Shown here in pieces: positions 38,280-47,602 of a DNA stretch of 64,000 nt (position 1 is the stretch's first letter; every line of letters begins with the position of its first letter). The position numbers and the translations under genes were made by a program. The DNA is taken from contig NZ_JALLPK010000001.1 of NCBI RefSeq assembly GCF_023276375.1, forward strand, positions 1-64,000, in the 5' to 3' direction. The notes under the pieces were generated by a model. That model saw nothing but the letters and a program-made list of their open reading frames with translations. It was not told the origin of the DNA and searched no databases. The stretch comes from Halocatena marina. Lineage in GTDB: Archaea; Halobacteriota; Halobacteria; Halobacteriales; Haloarculaceae.

Positions 38280-38642
38280 TCACCAAACGAAGTGGACGAG
38301 TATCCACGCGAATCCGATCGCCACGCCGGCTCCAGTGAGATTCCCAACGGCATTGAGCACTGCGTGGGTTCGATCATCTGACTCCCAGAGACGTATCGTC
38401 TCGTACGAAAACGAGGAAAACGTCGTGAACGACCCACACGCGCCGGTTCCGAGGAGCAACAACAGTTGCTCGCTCGCACTGGTCAATGTGAGGATCGCCA
38501 GCACGAAGCTCCCGACGACGTTCACGATGAGCGTTCCAGCAGGAAATCTCTCGGTATCGATCCATTCACTGACGGCATACCGCAAGAGTGCACCGAGTGC
38601 ACCGCCAGTTCCCACGATGTGTGCGGGTTCGATCGTCGTCAC
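38280..38642 (-). CDS. crcB2: Fluoride channel subunit CrcB (second of a pair)
   Basis: A 120-residue CrcB/Fluc with four hydrophobic helices. Key segments are GGALGALLRYAVSEW, GTLIVNVVGSFVLAI and GACGSFTTFSSFSYE, which hold the polar track residues and the central sodium-site loop. It exports fluoride from the cytosol. It begins at a GTG 1 nt after the stop of the upstream crcB; an ATG at 38657 would overlap that gene by 14 nt. The pairing suggests a heterodimer. Confidence 0.9.
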   Translation of the reverse strand: MTTIEPAHIVGTGGALGALLRYAVSEWIDTERFPAGTLIVNVVGSFVLAILTLTSASEQLLLLLGTGACGSFTTFSSFSYETIRLWESDDRTHAVLNAVGNLTGAGVAIGFAWILVHFVW

Positions 38643-38643
38643 G

Positions 38644-39027
38644 CTACTGCACCTCAACTATCCGTGCGAATTCTCGTCCGAGGAGGACAGCACCGAATCC
38701 GAGGGCGTAGTTAGCGAGGACGTTGGCGAGCATCAAAATCGGTGCAGAAACGAGTGCTGTCTGGAGTGCGAACGTGCTGTATGTGGTAAACGAAGAGAGA
38801 AATCCTGTCGCGGCGACCCAGTGCGTCTTGCTCGATAGGAGCCCGCTGTACATCGCTTCGTACAGAATGAATCCGAGCACGAAACTACCGACTGCGTTGG
38901 CAACGAGCGTTCCCGGTGGCCCCGGTAGTAACCCCGCGACGAAATATCGCAAATTCGATCCCGCGAATCCACCAATTCCGACGAGTACAACGGGTTCCAG
39001 CCGAATCAAAAAATGCTCATCTGACAT
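38644..39027 (-). CDS. crcB1: Fluoride channel subunit CrcB (first of a pair)
   Basis: A 127-residue Fluc protein. GGFAGSNLRYFVAG, GTLVANAVGSFVLGF and TGFLSSFTTYSTFALQT are the conserved segments, with four membrane helices. The adjacent downstream crcB2 is a second, diverged copy, so the two are expected to assemble as one dual-topology channel. I looked for a fluoride riboswitch in the 262 nt upstream and did not see its conserved sequence. Confidence 0.9.
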   Translation of the reverse strand: MSDEHFLIRLEPVVLVGIGGFAGSNLRYFVAGLLPGPPGTLVANAVGSFVLGFILYEAMYSGLLSSKTHWVAATGFLSSFTTYSTFALQTALVSAPILMLANVLANYALGFGAVLLGREFARIVEVQ

Positions 39028-39289
39028 GTATGGAGAGAACCATCAATAGATGTCTTCGGAGATTGGACGAGACAGTCTCTGTCACTCGTATGAGTCGTCT
39101 AGCTTACGTATTGATATGTGCACTGAAATCAATCGACGACGTACGCAGTACGCTCTTGACAGTTCGCATTCGGAATTTCTGTTGAATAATACTGACCATG
39201 CCGTAGCAAGCTCCCCGGTGGCTTGTGACTGTCTCCGAATATTCGAGCATCGAGCTTCGAGCTGTAGGTTATTTCACCACAGACTGCAG

Positions 39290-40096
39290 TTACAGTTCGA
39301 TACGTTCGAGAAGCGCGTCTTCGCGGGTATTCATGGCGATAATTCGAATGTATTCTTCGATACGTGATTCATTAAGCTTCGCTTTCAGGAGCTCGTCTAC
39401 CTGATAGACGCCAGCAGCGTCGGTCATCGTGATCTCGACGAGGACAGGATACTCGTCTCCTTCGAGGAGCGCCACTTGTGCGATAGCTTGACTCGAAAGG
39501 GTATCGATGCCACGGCCGCCCTGATTATAGGGCATACGCGATCGGCCACGTTCCATGTCAAGCGCATCGGCGACTCGCAAGACGCCTGCTTCGACGGTGA
39601 GCGGTTGTTCTTCGGTATGGTGACAGAGGATCGCGTGCAGAATTTCGCCTTTCATTCGGACGAGTTCAGGGATTTCGTAAAACTCACCCAACACACGATC
39701 GAGAATATCGGCAGCAAGCGGGATGGAGTAGTATGGATGTCTATCGCGGTGGACGACGTGTCCGATGTCGTGGAGCACAGCAGCGAGCGCGATGATAACC
39801 GCTTCGTCGGCCTCGTCGAGATCATGCTGTCTCGCGCCGTTGAACTCGACGCCGCCCGCTTTCAGGAGATCGTACAGACAGAGCGCACGATTGCGGACGA
39901 TGCTGATATGCTTTTTTCCGTGGTCGTTGTATCCCTTTCGAGTGACTGGGTTGACGTTCTGCGCTTCGAGGTAGGCCGATATCTCTTCGTCGTCGTCGAC
40001 GTAATCGAGTATCGCGTTCACTCGTTTATCGGGGAACGAGTGGTCCGCGTCCGGGTCGTACGTACGGCCACCGTTGTCCCGCAGGTCGGCTTCCAT
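39290..40096 (-). CDS. HD-domain phosphohydrolase
   Basis: A 268-residue HD-superfamily protein with LAAVLHDIGHVVHRDRHPYYS as the metal-binding core (His-Asp pair then a second His) and ILHAILCHHTEEQPL downstream. N-terminal NDHGKKHISIVRNRALCL contributes the first His of the site. The family covers metal-dependent phosphohydrolases of nucleotides. The C-terminal region (VYQVDELLKAKLNESRIEEYIRI) looks regulatory. ATG at 40094-40096 was chosen over a longer frame into the peroxiredoxin gene. Substrate unknown. Confidence 0.82.
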   Translation of the reverse strand: MEADLRDNGGRTYDPDADHSFPDKRVNAILDYVDDDEEISAYLEAQNVNPVTRKGYNDHGKKHISIVRNRALCLYDLLKAGGVEFNGARQHDLDEADEAVIIALAAVLHDIGHVVHRDRHPYYSIPLAADILDRVLGEFYEIPELVRMKGEILHAILCHHTEEQPLTVEAGVLRVADALDMERGRSRMPYNQGGRGIDTLSSQAIAQVALLEGDEYPVLVEITMTDAAGVYQVDELLKAKLNESRIEEYIRIIAMNTREDALLERIEL

Positions 40097-40178
40097 ACTC
40101 CGTCTGCGGTCGCCAGCGCGAAAAAAATTCGTTTTCACCAACTGATATCTAGTGATCGAAGTGTCTTCGATCAGTGAC

Positions 40179-40652
40179 TTAAGCCGCCTGTGCAGCCTCT
40201 GCGACTTCGTCGTAGTCGGGTTCGACACCAGGGTCGTCGCTGACCCACTTGTAGGTGACCTCACCGTCTGTATCGATTACGAAGACAGACCGCTTGGCCA
40301 CGTTGTATACGCCGAGCTGTTCGAAGTCCATCGAAACGTCGTATTGGTCGATTAGCTCGCTGTTCGAGTCACTGACGAGATCGAAGTTTAGACCGAGTTC
40401 GTCTCGGAAGGCGTTCTGTGCAAACGGCGAGTCAACGCTTACCCCGTATACGCGCACGCCAGCGTCGGTGAATTCATCGAGCCGGTCGTCGAAGGCGGAC
40501 ATCTCGTGGGAACAAACGCTCGTGAACGCCCCAGGGAAAAACGCGAGAACGACAGGTCCGTCTTCGAGTGCGTCAGAGAGGGTAAACGAGTCGACATCTC
40601 CGTTTGCGAGCGGTGCAGTGAAATCAGGTGCAGTGTCGCCAGAGTCAGGCAT
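40179..40652 (-). CDS. Peroxiredoxin (AhpC/TSA family)
   Basis: A 157-residue thioredoxin-fold peroxidase. The peroxidatic cysteine is in PGAFTSVCSHEMSAF, within the family's P-x3-T-x2-C pattern. It has GDTAPDFTAPL at the N-terminus and no second conserved resolving Cys that I can see, so it is probably a 1-Cys or a BCP-like type. It reduces peroxides and protects against oxidative stress. It is divergent from tatA. Confidence 0.9.
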   Translation of the reverse strand: MPDSGDTAPDFTAPLANGDVDSFTLSDALEDGPVVLAFFPGAFTSVCSHEMSAFDDRLDEFTDAGVRVYGVSVDSPFAQNAFRDELGLNFDLVSDSNSELIDQYDVSMDFEQLGVYNVAKRSVFVIDTDGEVTYKWVSDDPGVEPDYDEVAEAAQAA

Positions 40653-40773
40653 CGCGCTTGGCTACAGGTGATGGAGGTAAATATCTCTAGCAGATCTACT
40701 TGGCGCGCAACCGGAAACCCAACTCCGCCGAGCAAAAGGCCTATAGTCTGGAGTTCATAACCCTCTGGTAGAG

Positions 40774-41205
40774 ATGCCAACCAGCTTCGTACCCCTGTTC
40801 CCGGGCCTCCCCGGTGGGCCGGAAATGATCGTTATCCTGCTCATTGTGGTCCTGCTGTTCGGAGCAAACAAGCTTCCGAAACTGGCACGCTCCAGCGGGC
40901 AAGCCATGGGAGAGTTCAAGAAAGGACGTGAAGAAATCGAGGAGGAACTCAGCGAGATTCGAGATGATTCGGTCGGTGACAGCGGCGATTCGTTCGAACA
41001 GAGCGAGTTCGAGCAGAATCAGCCCCAGCATTCACAGGGCCAAAACCAACCGCCGAATCAGAACCAGCCGCCAAATCAAAATCAAAACCAAAACCAGGGA
41101 CGTCGTCCACAGAACGAACCCCAACGATCTCAGAATCAGCGCCAGCAATCGGGTGGCAATGATTGGGGTTCCCCCGCGACGAGTAGAGAACGCGACCGAC
41201 GATAG
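40774..41205 (+). CDS. tatA: Sec-independent translocase protein TatA, with a Gln/Asn-rich tail
   Basis: A 143-residue Tat pore subunit. MPTSFVPLFPGLPGGPEMIVIL is the short periplasm-side N-terminus and transmembrane helix, FGANKLPKLARSSGQAMGEFKKG the hinge and amphipathic helix, and EELSEIRDD the acidic tail. After it comes a 60-residue Gln/Asn/Pro tract made of QNQPPNQ-like repeats. Haloarchaea export most secreted proteins through Tat, as shown for the BMP lipoprotein here. A C-terminal low-complexity tail is not needed for TatA function in other species. Confidence 0.88.
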   Translation: MPTSFVPLFPGLPGGPEMIVILLIVVLLFGANKLPKLARSSGQAMGEFKKGREEIEEELSEIRDDSVGDSGDSFEQSEFEQNQPQHSQGQNQPPNQNQPPNQNQNQNQGRRPQNEPQRSQNQRQQSGGNDWGSPATSRERDRR

Positions 41206-41367
41206 CGTATTACGCTGCGCGGTGAACTAATCGTCCTTGGCTACAAAGTGTGCCCACCGAGACGGGGTGCTCTCGCTTTCGATAAATGATGAACAGACTA
41301 CACTTATCGTCAACAGGGTGCACGTCTATTCGTAACCGTTTTTCTTCTCCCAGCGAATTTCTTGCCG

Positions 41368-41440
41368 GGGCGTGTGGCCTAGTGGACAGGGCGAGAGGTT
41401 CCTAACCTCTAGATCGCGGGTTCGAATCCCGTCACGCCCG
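41368..41440 (+). tRNA. tRNA-Arg (anticodon CCT)
   Basis: A 73-nt tRNA. Acceptor GGGCGTG pairs with CACGCCC, discriminator G. The anticodon loop TTCCTAA, in stem AGAGG/CCTCT, gives anticodon CCT for arginine AGG codons. The T-arm contains GTTCGAAT. No intron. Confidence 0.94.
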
Positions 41441-41504
41441 CTTTCGCTATCGTCGTTAATTTTCATAATATATCGACAAATGACGAACATAATTTCGTCA
41501 AAAA

Positions 41505-41511
41505 CTTATAG
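41505..41511 (+). promoter_or_regulatory. TATA box of mvaS
   Basis: CTTATAG is centred about 25 nt before the ATG at 41533, typical for a leaderless transcript. Confidence 0.5.
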
Positions 41512-41532
41512 TAGACGAACCATTCGACCGTC

Positions 41533-42870
41533 ATGGTTGGTGTCGGCATCGACGCGATCGAAATTCATACTGGTAAGTTGTGTCTTGATCTTGGAGAAAC
41601 GTTTGCTCCAGAGATGGGTGATGACCCGGATAAGTATCGGAAGGGTCTCGGATTGTATACGAGTTCATTCCCGGACTCGTACGAAGACATCGTTACGATG
41701 GGAGCAAACGCGGCCCATCGATTGATGAAACGAACGGGCCGCACGCCGGCCGATATCGGGCGGATTGATGTTGCAACAGAAAGCGCATTCGACAATTCAA
41801 AGCCAGTCTCGACGTATATTGCAGGCTGCTTAGAGCAAGTTTTCGAGACGACGTTCCACCACGCTAACAAAGGTGAGCGGAAGTTCGCCTGCATTGCAGG
41901 AACACAGAGCCTCGATGATGCGTACAACTGGATTCGTGCGGGTCGTCACCGTGGTCGGTCGGCGCTCGTCATCGCAACGGACACGGCTCTCTATGCTCGT
42001 GGTGACGCGGGAGAAGCGACACAAGGTGCTGGAGCCGTGGCGATGCTCATCAGTGAAGACCCATCGCTCGTCGAACTGAGCCCTGAACAGGGATACGGAA
42101 GCGCTGACGAAACGGATTTCTTGAAGCCGAATCAGCAGTTCCCGAGTGTGGACGGAAAACGCAGCGTGCAGGTGTATCTCTCCCGAATGCGGGAAGCGCT
42201 TCAGGATTATGAGTCTGTCGCGGGTGACACTCACCCGGACGATTTCGCCTTTATCCCCTTCCACACCCCGTTCCCGGGGATGGTCAGGAAAGCCGGGCTG
42301 TTGGGATACCGGCACGTGATTCGTGACACCGGTGTCGAAGAGGAACTCGCCGCCGAGATTGGCCGTCAGCCCCGGCCAGAGGCGTTCGATGACGACCAAA
42401 CGTATCTGGACGCTGTGAGCGAATACACAGACGCGCTGAAGGAGACAACGCGCTATCAGGAGTGGTACGAACAAGTAATCGAACCGACGCTCAATATATC
42501 GCGATACGTCGGCAACTGGTACACTGGATCGGTTCACGTCGCGCGTGCAAGCGCACTCAAACACGCACTCGAACAGGACCGCGAGCTGACCGGAGACCGT
42601 CTGCTTGTTGCATCATACGGAAGTGGCGCACAGGCGGAGATCCACACGGAAACCGTTCAGGATGGGTGGAAGGAGGAAATCGCTGCGTTCGACATCGATG
42701 AACATCTCGATGCACGCCACGACATCACCTTCGAAGAGTACGAGCGTATTCACGACATCCACAATCACGACATCAAATCCGAGGATGTCGAAGAGTTCAC
42801 GACACCGTCAGATGAGTTTGTCTTCGACGGCTGGGGTCGGATGGGAGAGCGAAAGTACAAATTCGTCTAA
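41533..42870 (+). CDS. mvaS: Hydroxymethylglutaryl-CoA synthase
   Basis: A 445-residue HMG-CoA synthase that condenses acetyl-CoA with acetoacetyl-CoA in the mevalonate route to archaeal isoprenoid lipids. The active-site cysteine is Cys120 in KFACIAGTQSLDDA, Glu83 lies in VATESAFDNSKP, and the catalytic His is in FIPFHTPFPGM. The N-terminus VGVGIDAIEIHTGKLCLDL is the standard start. Upstream is tRNA-Arg. Confidence 0.95.
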   Translation: MVGVGIDAIEIHTGKLCLDLGETFAPEMGDDPDKYRKGLGLYTSSFPDSYEDIVTMGANAAHRLMKRTGRTPADIGRIDVATESAFDNSKPVSTYIAGCLEQVFETTFHHANKGERKFACIAGTQSLDDAYNWIRAGRHRGRSALVIATDTALYARGDAGEATQGAGAVAMLISEDPSLVELSPEQGYGSADETDFLKPNQQFPSVDGKRSVQVYLSRMREALQDYESVAGDTHPDDFAFIPFHTPFPGMVRKAGLLGYRHVIRDTGVEEELAAEIGRQPRPEAFDDDQTYLDAVSEYTDALKETTRYQEWYEQVIEPTLNISRYVGNWYTGSVHVARASALKHALEQDRELTGDRLLVASYGSGAQAEIHTETVQDGWKEEIAAFDIDEHLDARHDITFEEYERIHDIHNHDIKSEDVEEFTTPSDEFVFDGWGRMGERKYKFV

Positions 42871-42956
42871 TTGTAAAATTAAAGTCATATAAGCAGATTA
42901 GCCCTCCAATGATAGGATGGGTCAGCGAATCGTAGCGGTAGTTCAGAGACCGTGAT

Positions 42957-44225
42957 TCACGGCCAACTTCCAGCCTGCTCGAACGCGCTTGCGACACGTT
43001 CGATAGCGACGACGTAAGCAGCGGTTCGGAAGGTTGGAAGATCTCTGTCCTCGTATGCAGAGACGAGGCTGTCGAACGCTTCAGTGATGACTCGTTCAAG
43101 TTCGTTGTTGACACGCTCTTCGGTCCAGTAGAAGCGCTGGCGGTTTTGTACCCACTCGAAGTATGAGACAGTAACGCCACCAGCGTTGGTGAGAATATCC
43201 GGAAGGACCACGACGTCTCGCTCCGAGAGGAGATCGTCCGCATCGGGGGTGATCGGACCGTTCGCTGCCTCTGCGATCACATCTGCTTGCACGTCGAGGG
43301 CGATCTCGGCGTCGATCGCGTTTTCGAGCGCCGCAGGCACGAGGAGATCGACATCGAGCGTCAGTAGCTCCTCGTTCGTGATCTCTTCGGTTGCTCCCTC
43401 GTAATCCGTGACTGATCCGGTCTTGTATTTACGGTCCTTAGCTGCGTCTGCATCGATCCCATCCGGATTGTAGATGGCACCACTGGAATCAGACACGGCG
43501 ACGATAGTCGCGCCGAGTTCGTCCTGCAGGAGTTGGGCGGCAATCGATCCCGCGTTGCCGTACCCCTGCACGGCGACGGTTGCTCCGTTCATCTCTCGAT
43601 CCAGATACGAAAACGCCTCACGGGCCGTGAGCATTGTCGAACGACCAGTCGCCTCGACACGTCCTGCACTACCACCGCTATCGAGGGCTTTCCCGGTAAT
43701 AACGCCCGGTTCGGTCGTGTTTTCGAGCGTCTCGTACGTGTTTTTGATCCAGTTCATCTCTCGCTGGCCGGTGTTCACGTCCGGTGCCGGTATGTCGCGG
43801 TCTTCACCGATGAAAGGACGGAGTTCCTTTGCAAACGAACGCGTGATACGCTCTAACTCCGCTGTGGAATACTCCTGTGGATCGATGACGATTCCACCTT
43901 TCCCACCGCCGTACGGAATGTCTACGACCGCACATTTGTAAACCATCCATCCCGAGAGTGCTTTCACTTCGTCCCGGGATACGTTCGGGTGATAGCGGAT
44001 ACCACCCTTGTACGGTCCTCGATCACCATTGAACTGCGATCGAAATGCCTTGAACACTTCTAGCCGACCGTCGTCCATCTCGACTGTCAGGTTCGCCTCT
44101 AGAACGCGCTCAGGATGCTTCAGACGCTCAAAAACCCCGTTGGGAACGTCCATGTCATCCATGTACGCCGACGCGAGGTCTAATTGCTCTTGGAGACTCG
44201 AAAAGGGATTCGCCTCTGCAGGCAT
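42957..44225 (-). CDS. gdhA: Glutamate dehydrogenase
   Basis: A 422-residue hexameric-type Glu/Leu/Phe/Val dehydrogenase that interconverts glutamate and 2-oxoglutarate with NAD(P). The substrate-binding loop [12 protein letters not shown] has the catalytic Lys, with DIPAPDVNT and the Rossmann motif [17 protein letters not shown] downstream. [39 protein letters not shown] is typical of the family (only the ends are decisive). No cofactor specificity can be read off. It is convergent with mvaS. Confidence 0.95.
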   Translation of the reverse strand: MPAEANPFSSLQEQLDLASAYMDDMDVPNGVFERLKHPERVLEANLTVEMDDGRLEVFKAFRSQFNGDRGPYKGGIRYHPNVSRDEVKALSGWMVYKCAVVDIPYGGGKGGIVIDPQEYSTAELERITRSFAKELRPFIGEDRDIPAPDVNTGQREMNWIKNTYETLENTTEPGVITGKALDSGGSAGRVEATGRSTMLTAREAFSYLDREMNGATVAVQGYGNAGSIAAQLLQDELGATIVAVSDSSGAIYNPDGIDADAAKDRKYKTGSVTDYEGATEEITNEELLTLDVDLLVPAALENAIDAEIALDVQADVIAEAANGPITPDADDLLSERDVVVLPDILTNAGGVTVSYFEWVQNRQRFYWTEERVNNELERVITEAFDSLVSAYEDRDLPTFRTAAYVVAIERVASAFEQAGSWP

Positions 44226-44366
44226 ATTCTCACGTGGGTAAGTCAGATGTTAAGCGTGTCGGAGGTCACAAACTCTGGTACCAATAGTTACATGATTTAG
44301 CGAACGTTAACATGGTAATGCACAACATCCTTGGTACACTATATCATAATATTATTCACCAGTGAT

Positions 44367-45221
44367 TTACTCGTAGTCGATGCGTTCGAGGATGTTCTTT
44401 GCGCGAGAAATAAGCGGCGCATCGATCATTTCATCATCGACACGAAAGACACCGCCATCGTGTTCGTCACGTGCAGCGAGTACTCGCCGCGCCCACTCGA
44501 TCTGCTCGTCAGTCGGCGTGAACGCGTCGTTTATCACCGGAACCTGTTCCGGATGGATCGCCATCTTCCCATCGTAGCCGAGATCACGGGCGAAGGCGGT
44601 CTCATCAGCGAGTCGATCGGTGTCTCCGATATCAGTAAAGACAGTATCGATAGCGTCCACACCGGCTGCACTCGCCGCGAGAACGACGTGCTCGCGGGCG
44701 TAGAGGACTTCTGTTCCGTCCTCCGTTCGATTCGCACCGATGTCTGCCGAGAGATCTTCTGCGCCGAACGCGATCGCAGTCGTTGCGGAGGCAGCGGCGA
44801 TCTCTTCGGCGTGGAGCACGCCAGCAGCAGTCTCACAGAGCGCGAGTACAGGAACATCAACATCTCGTTCTGTGAGAAGCGCCGAGAAGTCGTTCACGTC
44901 CGCAGCGGATTCGGTCTTCGGGAGCATTGTGCTGTCGAGACGGGCCGAGTCGTCAGCGAGAAACGCGAGATCATCGTGTCCAGCCACGCGCACACAAACC
45001 TCACAGTCTGGATCGAACGCTGGATCGGTCAGTACCTCGGCAACTGCTTCCCGGCCAGCCTGTTTATTCGTCGGCGCAACGGCGTCTTCGAGATCGAACA
45101 CCACAACGTCAGCGCCCGTTCGAGGTGCCTTCCGCATGAGTGTTGGCTGATCACCCGGAGAGAACAGCACGCTTCGTCGCGGTCGCGGTCGTGATCGAGG
45201 TTGCGATGACGTTCCTGCCAT
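44367..45221 (-). CDS. CitE/HpcH-family CoA ester lyase
   Basis: A 284-residue TIM-barrel protein of the CitE/malyl-CoA lyase family. RRSVLFSPGDQPTLMRKA and ADVVVFDLEDAVAP are the N-terminal signatures, with Glu and Asp metal ligands at FGAEDLSADIGANR. GYDGKMAIHPEQVPVINDAF is the C-terminal CoA-binding region. Such proteins include malyl-CoA lyases and CitE-like proteins; no citrate lyase alpha or gamma subunit is present, so citramalyl/malyl-CoA lyase is more likely. Frame beyond the ATG at 45221 is open but antisense to the next gene's leader. Confidence 0.83.
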   Translation of the reverse strand: MAGTSSQPRSRPRPRRSVLFSPGDQPTLMRKAPRTGADVVVFDLEDAVAPTNKQAGREAVAEVLTDPAFDPDCEVCVRVAGHDDLAFLADDSARLDSTMLPKTESAADVNDFSALLTERDVDVPVLALCETAAGVLHAEEIAAASATTAIAFGAEDLSADIGANRTEDGTEVLYAREHVVLAASAAGVDAIDTVFTDIGDTDRLADETAFARDLGYDGKMAIHPEQVPVINDAFTPTDEQIEWARRVLAARDEHDGGVFRVDDEMIDAPLISRAKNILERIDYE

Positions 45222-45463
45222 GATACCGCTATATCGTGGGAGTGTCTTGAATCCCGCCGGGAAGATATCGAGAAGAGTGGACTCTGGCGATTCGAAAGAC
45301 GCGAGCTCGTGCACGCGATCTACAAACGAGAGCGTGCGTGTACTGTTGGACGAGTAGACGTCCGAAAATACACCATCCGGAGGGACGGTGTGGAAATGAT
45401 AGCAGCGCGGTATACGAGTGCCCGATCGCTCAGTGTTTAGTGCTCGCCTTGGAACGATCGTAT

Positions 45464-46597
45464 ATGGACGAGCGAATCCACGAGCATGCTCGTATTCTGG
45501 TCGAGTGGAGCGCCTGCATCGAATCTGGTGACAACGTTGTGATGGTCGTCGATGAGGGCGCCCACGAGCTCGCGGTTGCAGTTGCCGACCGACTGGGCGA
45601 ACGGAATGCGAATCTCCTAACGCTGTACGCATCAGGAGAGATCAAGCGTGCGTACCTGCGAGGACACCGCGGGACCGAGTTCGAAACCGATCCAGACCAC
45701 GAGCGAGCGCTGTACGAGAACGCAGATAGTGTGCTGTCGCTGCGCGGCGGACGTAACGCGAGCGCAACAGCGGACGTTTCAGGCGAGACCCGACAAGCAT
45801 ACAGCACGGCCATGCAGGACATTCGAGAGGCGCGACTCACAACAGACTGGGTTTCGACGATCCATCCCACGAGGGCGCTCGCCCAGCAGGCCGGAATGGC
45901 CTTCGAGGAGTATCAGGACTTTGTCTACGATGCGATCATTAGAGACTGGGAGTCTCTCGCAGTCGAGATGCAGCGACTGAAGGAACTCCTCGATGCGGGA
46001 AGTGAGGTTCGAATCAGGAAGACAGCAACGACGAACGCAGAACCTGAGACGGATATTACCATGGCTATCGAGGACCGTACCGCTGTGAACAGCGCTGCCT
46101 CCGTACGATATGATTCTCACAATCTTCCATCGGGAGAGGTGTTCACCGCACCAACAGACACCGACGGAACGGTGCTGTTCGACGTGCCGATGACGTATCA
46201 GGGAAAGCGCCTGCGAAATGTCTGCCTCACGTTCGAGAACGGGTCAGTTGTCGAGTACTCTGCGGACACAAACGAAGACGTGCTGGAAGATATCCTCACG
46301 ACTGACGACGGGGCAAAACGACTCGGTGAGCTCGGCATCGGTATGAATCGCGGCATCGATCGATTTACGGACAATATCCTCTTCGACGAAAAAATGGGTA
46401 ATACCATCCATCTGGCGGTTGGTCGTGCCTATCAGTCCTGTCTTCCAGCGGATGAATCAGGGAATCAGAGTGCTGTCCACGTCGATCTGATCACAGACAT
46501 GAGTGAAGATGCTACTGTCGAAATCGATGGGGAAGTGGTACAACGAAACGGCGCATTCCGGTGGGAAGATGGATTCGAGGCATCTCGTGGTTCGTGA
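45464..46597 (+). CDS. M29-family aminopeptidase
   Basis: A 377-residue thermophilic aminopeptidase family (M29) protein. The metal-binding parts are NLPSGEVFTAP (Glu ligand), LGIGMNRGIDRFTDNILFDEKMGNTIHLAVGRAYQ and VHVDLITDM, containing the His and Glu/Asp ligands. It removes N-terminal residues from peptides. The frame continues upstream to 45338 but that part is not conserved, so the ATG at 45464 was chosen. It diverges from the citrate-lyase-like gene by 242 nt. Confidence 0.87.
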   Translation: MDERIHEHARILVEWSACIESGDNVVMVVDEGAHELAVAVADRLGERNANLLTLYASGEIKRAYLRGHRGTEFETDPDHERALYENADSVLSLRGGRNASATADVSGETRQAYSTAMQDIREARLTTDWVSTIHPTRALAQQAGMAFEEYQDFVYDAIIRDWESLAVEMQRLKELLDAGSEVRIRKTATTNAEPETDITMAIEDRTAVNSAASVRYDSHNLPSGEVFTAPTDTDGTVLFDVPMTYQGKRLRNVCLTFENGSVVEYSADTNEDVLEDILTTDDGAKRLGELGIGMNRGIDRFTDNILFDEKMGNTIHLAVGRAYQSCLPADESGNQSAVHVDLITDMSEDATVEIDGEVVQRNGAFRWEDGFEASRGS

Positions 46598-46620
46598 GTT
46601 CCCCACGATACATTCGAGGC

Positions 46621-47016
46621 CTATTCGAGATTGATATTCGCTGACGAATCGTCGCGCTCGAATGTGATTTCGAGAATACTGTTGTTGAACGTGGCTTTGG
46701 CGGAGTGTTCGTCGACGTGGACAGGGAGGCGGAGTTGCTCTTCGTACTCTCGGTGGTCGGTTGCCGCACTGATCGTGAGCGATTTTCCATCGCACTTGAT
46801 GTCAATGGCACTCTTTTCGACCCCAGGAAGGTCTGCAACGACGAATACACGATCGTCGTCTTGTTGAGTGGTGATATGAACATCGTTCCCAAAGCCGGAG
46901 TCACCACTCTGTACCCGCATCTCGAAGTTGTCTCCCATCATCTCGTCCATCATCCGACTGAGTTCACTGAATATGTCGTCGAACGGATCCCGGTCATCCC
47001 GGTCGCGCGAGCCCAT
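46621..47016 (-). CDS. hsp20: Hsp20/alpha-crystallin small heat-shock protein
   Basis: A 131-residue small heat-shock protein. The alpha-crystallin domain covers residues about 47-125: VFVVADLPGVEKSAIDIKCDGKSLTISA, LPVHVDEHSAKATFNNSILEITF. The last segment SILEITF takes the place of the strand next to the IXI motif, and the tail is short (ANINLE). It prevents aggregation of unfolded proteins without ATP. The start codon lies inside a 17-nt perfect palindrome. Confidence 0.9.
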   Translation of the reverse strand: MGSRDRDDRDPFDDIFSELSRMMDEMMGDNFEMRVQSGDSGFGNDVHITTQQDDDRVFVVADLPGVEKSAIDIKCDGKSLTISAATDHREYEEQLRLPVHVDEHSAKATFNNSILEITFERDDSSANINLE

Positions 47017-47059
47017 GAGTTAAACTCATGCTCTATTTGATCAAAAGCCTTCTGAAGGC
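47014..47059 (-). promoter_or_regulatory. hsp20 promoter with two palindromes
   Basis: CATGAGTT-A-AACTCATG (47014-47030) is a perfect 17-nt palindrome whose first three bases, read on the minus strand, are the ATG. Upstream, GCCTTC-T-GAAGGC (47047-47059) is a second perfect palindrome, and the likely TATA element (TTTTGA on the minus strand, 47041-47046) lies between them. The pair could be operators. If the transcript has a leader, the first could instead be a hairpin covering the start codon. Confidence 0.55.
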
Positions 47060-47211
47060 GTCATCACGAACACAATTATTGATTGTTATATATGTATGTT
47101 GACGAACCAGTAGACATTCTGAACGATTTGGGCGGTGAACAGGGCTTATTTCCGATCGATGGGGGAGACGGTTTCAGTACGTTTTTGACTGCCGACCGAT
47201 TCACAGCAGAT

Positions 47212-47595
47212 ATGGCCGAGTTTCAGGTTGATGTCGCCGATCCAGAGGACGGCATGACCCATCAGTTCGAAATCGAAGGACAGTCAGCGAATCGATTCAT
47301 CGGGCGCGAGATTGGTGATGAAGTCGCAGTTGATTCGCTCGGGCTTGACGGATATTCTGTCGAGGTCACAGGCGGATCAGACAACGCCGGACGTCCGATG
47401 CGTCCGGACGTTGCTGGGTCGAGTTTGAAGTCCGTTCTGCTCACGGGCGGTGTCGGATTCAAGCCGACGAATGATGGTGAGCGAAAGCGTGTAACGGTGC
47501 GCGGTCGAGAGATCGGTTCCGAGACCCGCCAGATCAACGCGAAGGTCGTCGGACGGGGCAGTCAGTCGATTTCTGAACTGCTCGAGCAGGACTAA
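47212..47595 (+). CDS. rps6e: 30S ribosomal protein S6e
   Basis: A 127-residue archaeal S6e starting [15 protein letters not shown]. The family block [15 protein letters not shown] and [14 protein letters not shown] is well conserved. It belongs to the small ribosomal subunit. The open frame continues upstream to 47083 but the extra residues do not match S6e. It is followed 7 nt later by a DUF7112-like gene on the same strand. Confidence 0.93.
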   Translation: MAEFQVDVADPEDGMTHQFEIEGQSANRFIGREIGDEVAVDSLGLDGYSVEVTGGSDNAGRPMRPDVAGSSLKSVLLTGGVGFKPTNDGERKRVTVRGREIGSETRQINAKVVGRGSQSISELLEQD

Positions 47596-47602
47596 GATAG
47601 CT

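Noticed and set aside
39028-39289. Fluoride riboswitch upstream of crcB1
   Set aside because: I looked for the conserved riboswitch core on the minus strand and did not see it; a covariance search would settle it.
45222-45632. N-terminal extension of the CitE-like gene
   Set aside because: It lies antisense to the next gene's leader, is Arg/Ser-rich and not conserved; the ATG at 45221 starts the family motif.
47083-47211. In-frame upstream extension of rps6e
   Set aside because: The extra residues do not match S6e and the internal ATG at 47212 matches the family start.
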